From IMG/VR virus record IMGVR_UViG_3300020183_000046, positions 1-64,000 of that record: DNA of 64,000 nucleotides; one strand, given 5' to 3'. The DNA is from a virus. The notes below the pieces were generated by a model. The model searched no databases. It was not told where the DNA came from and saw only the letters and a list, made by a program, of their open reading frames with translations. This document shows positions 62,167-64,000 of the stretch, piece by piece. Position 1 is the stretch's first letter, and each line of letters starts with the position of its first letter. Position numbers and translations under genes: made by a program.

Positions 62167-62493
62167 CTACTCGGGTTTTGGATATTTTGCCTTAATGCTA
62201 TTTATTGTTTCTTTCCAAGCATCAATATCATGATAAATCATATCAAGTTGTTCTTCAATTGGAGGATACTCTGACTTTCTAGATCTTTGATATCTAGCAT
62301 TAGTATATTCCAACTCTAATTTTTTTACTTCTTGGTTTATTTCAAATTCTGAAGGGCACTCGCTATCATTTTCAGGTAACCAATTAATTCCTTCATATGA
62401 ATTATTTTCCACAATCCATTTTGATCCTGGTCTGAGACTTTCTAAAGCCAGGGCAATATTAATTCTTTTACCATCATCTCTAATAATTGTCAT
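62167..62493 (-). CDS. Tail-fibre accessory protein, 108 residues
   Basis: The C-terminal half (RSRKSEYPPIEEQLDMIYHD, then WKETINSIKAKYPKPE) matches a common marine phage module in which EYP.IE.QLDM.. and KYPKP recur. The N-terminal part starts TIIRDDGKRINIALALESLR. It probably acts as a fibre chaperone or adaptor. It overlaps the upstream gene by 4 bases. Confidence 0.8.
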   Translation of the reverse strand: MTIIRDDGKRINIALALESLRPGSKWIVENNSYEGINWLPENDSECPSEFEINQEVKKLELEYTNARYQRSRKSEYPPIEEQLDMIYHDIDAWKETINSIKAKYPKPE

Positions 62494-63077
62494 ATTCTAA
62501 TCTCCCATATTTGAATATAATTTGATCCCCATCCATAGTTGAATTCACCAACTCCAGCATAAGGAGTAATACCAAGAGTAAATGTAGTTGAATTTTTATT
62601 TACAGCTGCGACTGATGTAAATACTCTAATTTCAGAGTGATGATTTAGTGCCTCTCCTTTATAATAAAAATCAAGAGAACTTCTTTGAAATGATGGATTT
62701 ACAAAAGTCCCATCTCTTTTTAAATACCCAGACATACCGAATCCACCATTAGATCTAGTTTGACACTGTGCAAAAATAACCAATTTACTATCAGAATATT
62801 TTGGCGTCATAGAAAGTGATACTGGAGTATCATAATTAGTTGCATCTGCAATATTCACATAGTTATCATTAGTAGATGGGACTATATAATCAACCATCTG
62901 TACGACACTTCCAGAGAACAAATTTGCCCCAGAAGATGTTTGTAAATTATCAGTTCTTACTGTTCCAGAAGTAAGAATACCACCAAAGTCAACATTTCCA
63001 GATGCATTTAGCTGCAAAAATGGAGTTGAAGCTCCAGCAGAGACGTGTTTGATTCTATCAACTCTAAGCTCAGACAT
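62490..63077 (-). CDS. Tail-fibre-like protein, 195 residues
   Basis: The N-terminus SELRVDRIKHVSAGASTPFL with NASGNVDFGGILTSGTVRTD is a repeated fibre-attachment pattern of cyanophages. The C-terminal 140 residues form a beta-rich head domain ending YGWGSNYIQIWEIRI. A consensus late promoter lies 24 bases upstream. Confidence 0.8.
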   Translation of the reverse strand: MSELRVDRIKHVSAGASTPFLQLNASGNVDFGGILTSGTVRTDNLQTSSGANLFSGSVVQMVDYIVPSTNDNYVNIADATNYDTPVSLSMTPKYSDSKLVIFAQCQTRSNGGFGMSGYLKRDGTFVNPSFQRSSLDFYYKGEALNHHSEIRVFTSVAAVNKNSTTFTLGITPYAGVGEFNYGWGSNYIQIWEIRI

Positions 63078-63100
63078 TTTCTAAAATGACTATACAGGGT

Positions 63101-63108
63101 TATTTATA
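63101..63108 (-). promoter_or_regulatory. Late promoter TATAAATA overlapping a stop codon
   Basis: The exact late element contains the TAA stop of the upstream fibre gene and lies 24 bases before the 63077 start. Confidence 0.75.
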
Positions 63109-64000
63109 CGATGCTCCAGTATCCGCCACTATTGATGGTAACCGTAGTTCCATTTGCAATTGTGATTGGACCTGCGCTCATACAATTATCTCCATTAGCA
63201 ACAATTACATTTTCTGCTACTGTATTACGATTGCGCTTGAAGATTCCGTAAGTATCAATCCACTGCTTATCCCCAGTTGCTCTCAGAACAGTTGTCTTCT
63301 GACCACTAGCGAGTGCTTCTGCTGCGTTGATATTAATACCACTCTTAGCTCTTACTTCAAGTGCGTAAGTTGTCTGGAAGTAATCGGTGCCACTATTTCC
63401 ACCGAGCGTCATGGTGCCAGTATCAGTTAATGTGGCAACACAATTATCATTATCGGATCTCCAAACAAAATCATCTCCTGTTCTAAAGTATGTTGTGCCA
63501 TCAGTAGCAAAGAAGAATCTTTGTTGGGCATCAGTCGAAGTGATCCAAACATTAGTTGAACCTCCCAGGTACGGAAGCGTCAGTGCAGAGTAACCATCGA
63601 GCAGGTCAGCGTTCAGGTTGGTAACAACCGTAGTAGAACTAACCGTGAATGGTGCTGTTCCTGTAGCAACGCTAGATTCAAAGGTTGGAGATATCATCTT
63701 CACGTTAGCTGTAACATTACCATTTATGGCAATTGTTAAAGCATCAGTTCTAGTTGTTGGGAATAGTTGATTTCCATTACTGCTTGTTTGAGAAATTCTA
63801 AATAAACCACTCAACTGACCAATAGACCAGTGGGCAGTATCTATATCATGCAATTTGATACCAATACCATTACCAAAAGTTCTGCTTGCTACAGCATCAC
63901 CAATACGCATCCATGGAGCGTTTTGATCCAATCCAAGAGCGTTAACATCATTTGCATCTGTTCCAGCATTAAGAAGTCTCAGAATTGCATCGGTTTGAAC
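63104..64000 (-). CDS. Tail-fibre protein, C-terminal part (partial)
   Basis: The frame is open to the right edge, so the N-terminus is missing. The visible 298 residues start VQTDAILRLLNAGTDANDVN and contain VTNLNADLLDGYSA, a motif of long phage fibre shafts, and FQTTYALEVRAKSGI. They end VTINSGGYWSIV. The TTG at 63931 is not a convincing start because the frame continues upstream. Confidence 0.85.
   Translation of the reverse strand, partial: VQTDAILRLLNAGTDANDVNALGLDQNAPWMRIGDAVASRTFGNGIGIKLHDIDTAHWSIGQLSGLFRISQTSSNGNQLFPTTRTDALTIAINGNVTANVKMISPTFESSVATGTAPFTVSSTTVVTNLNADLLDGYSALTLPYLGGSTNVWITSTDAQQRFFFATDGTTYFRTGDDFVWRSDNDNCVATLTDTGTMTLGGNSGTDYFQTTYALEVRAKSGININAAEALASGQKTTVLRATGDKQWIDTYGIFKRNRNTVAENVIVANGDNCMSAGPITIANGTTVTINSGGYWSIV

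Overview
The window is the structural and replication core of a T4-like myovirus of marine picocyanobacteria (a Synechococcus or Prochlorococcus cyanophage). Both edges cut genes, and every convincing gene lies on the minus strand, so transcription runs from position 64000 towards 1. The T4 core is recognisable by protein motif: NrdA, gp61, gp41, UvsX, gp43, RegA, gp62, gp44, gp45, gp46, gp47, gp55, UvsW, UvsY, gp23, gp22, gp21, a gp67-like protein, gp20, gp19, gp18, gp17, gp16, gp15, gp14 and gp13. The cyanobacterial host is inferred from auxiliary genes: phycoerythrobilin synthase (pebS), cobS and a cobT-like gene, SAM decarboxylase (speD), a MazG-like gene, hsp20 and a DUF3110 protein.

Layout in transcription order. 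64000-56000 holds tail-fibre-like proteins, their accessory proteins, a U32-like/methyltransferase fusion and a DUF6445-type oxygenase. 55950-50878 is one 1690-residue protein with a cupredoxin-like motif, a subtilisin-type protease domain and six Ig-like repeats. 50875-36008 is the neck, tail, packaging and capsid block (gp13, 14, 15, 16, a run of small ORFs, gp17, 18, 19, 20, gp67-like, 21, 22, 23). 35927-28509 holds small ORFs, a tail-tube-like protein, UvsY, UvsW, the late sigma factor gp55, gp47 and gp46. 28475-18849 holds cobT-like, speD, cobS, pebS, gp45, gp44, dam, gp62 and regA. 18689-10433 holds hsp20, three small Sm-like paralogues, gp43, uvsX, gp41, mazG, a thioredoxin and oxygenase-like genes. 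10410-7442 is a compact cassette with nuclease-like, ligase-like and nucleotidyltransferase-like proteins. 7410-1950 holds virion-like and hypothetical proteins, then gp61 and nrdA.

Genes are packed tightly, often with ATGA, TGATG or TAATG junctions. No gap exceeds about 160 bases, and I saw no tRNA, CRISPR array or insertion sequence. Regulation is unusually readable. There are consensus sigma70-type promoters upstream of the gp43 operon and of gene 55. A family of T4-like late motifs (TATAAATA and variants) sits about 20-45 bases upstream of many genes. Several strong intrinsic terminators are visible, some interlocked with the next promoter.

The least expected items are: a probable -1 frameshift site (A AAA AAG followed by TAG) that would add a Cys/His-rich tail to a 472-residue protein; a fusion of a U32-like Fe-S TIM-barrel with a SAM methyltransferase; the nuclease/ligase/nucleotidyltransferase cassette; the subtilase/cupredoxin/Ig giant; matching double-hairpin leaders in front of cobS and cobT-like; a copy of the capsid N-terminal motif at the start of a non-capsid protein; and four Sm-like paralogues. 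All functional assignments come from reading motifs; no database search was possible.
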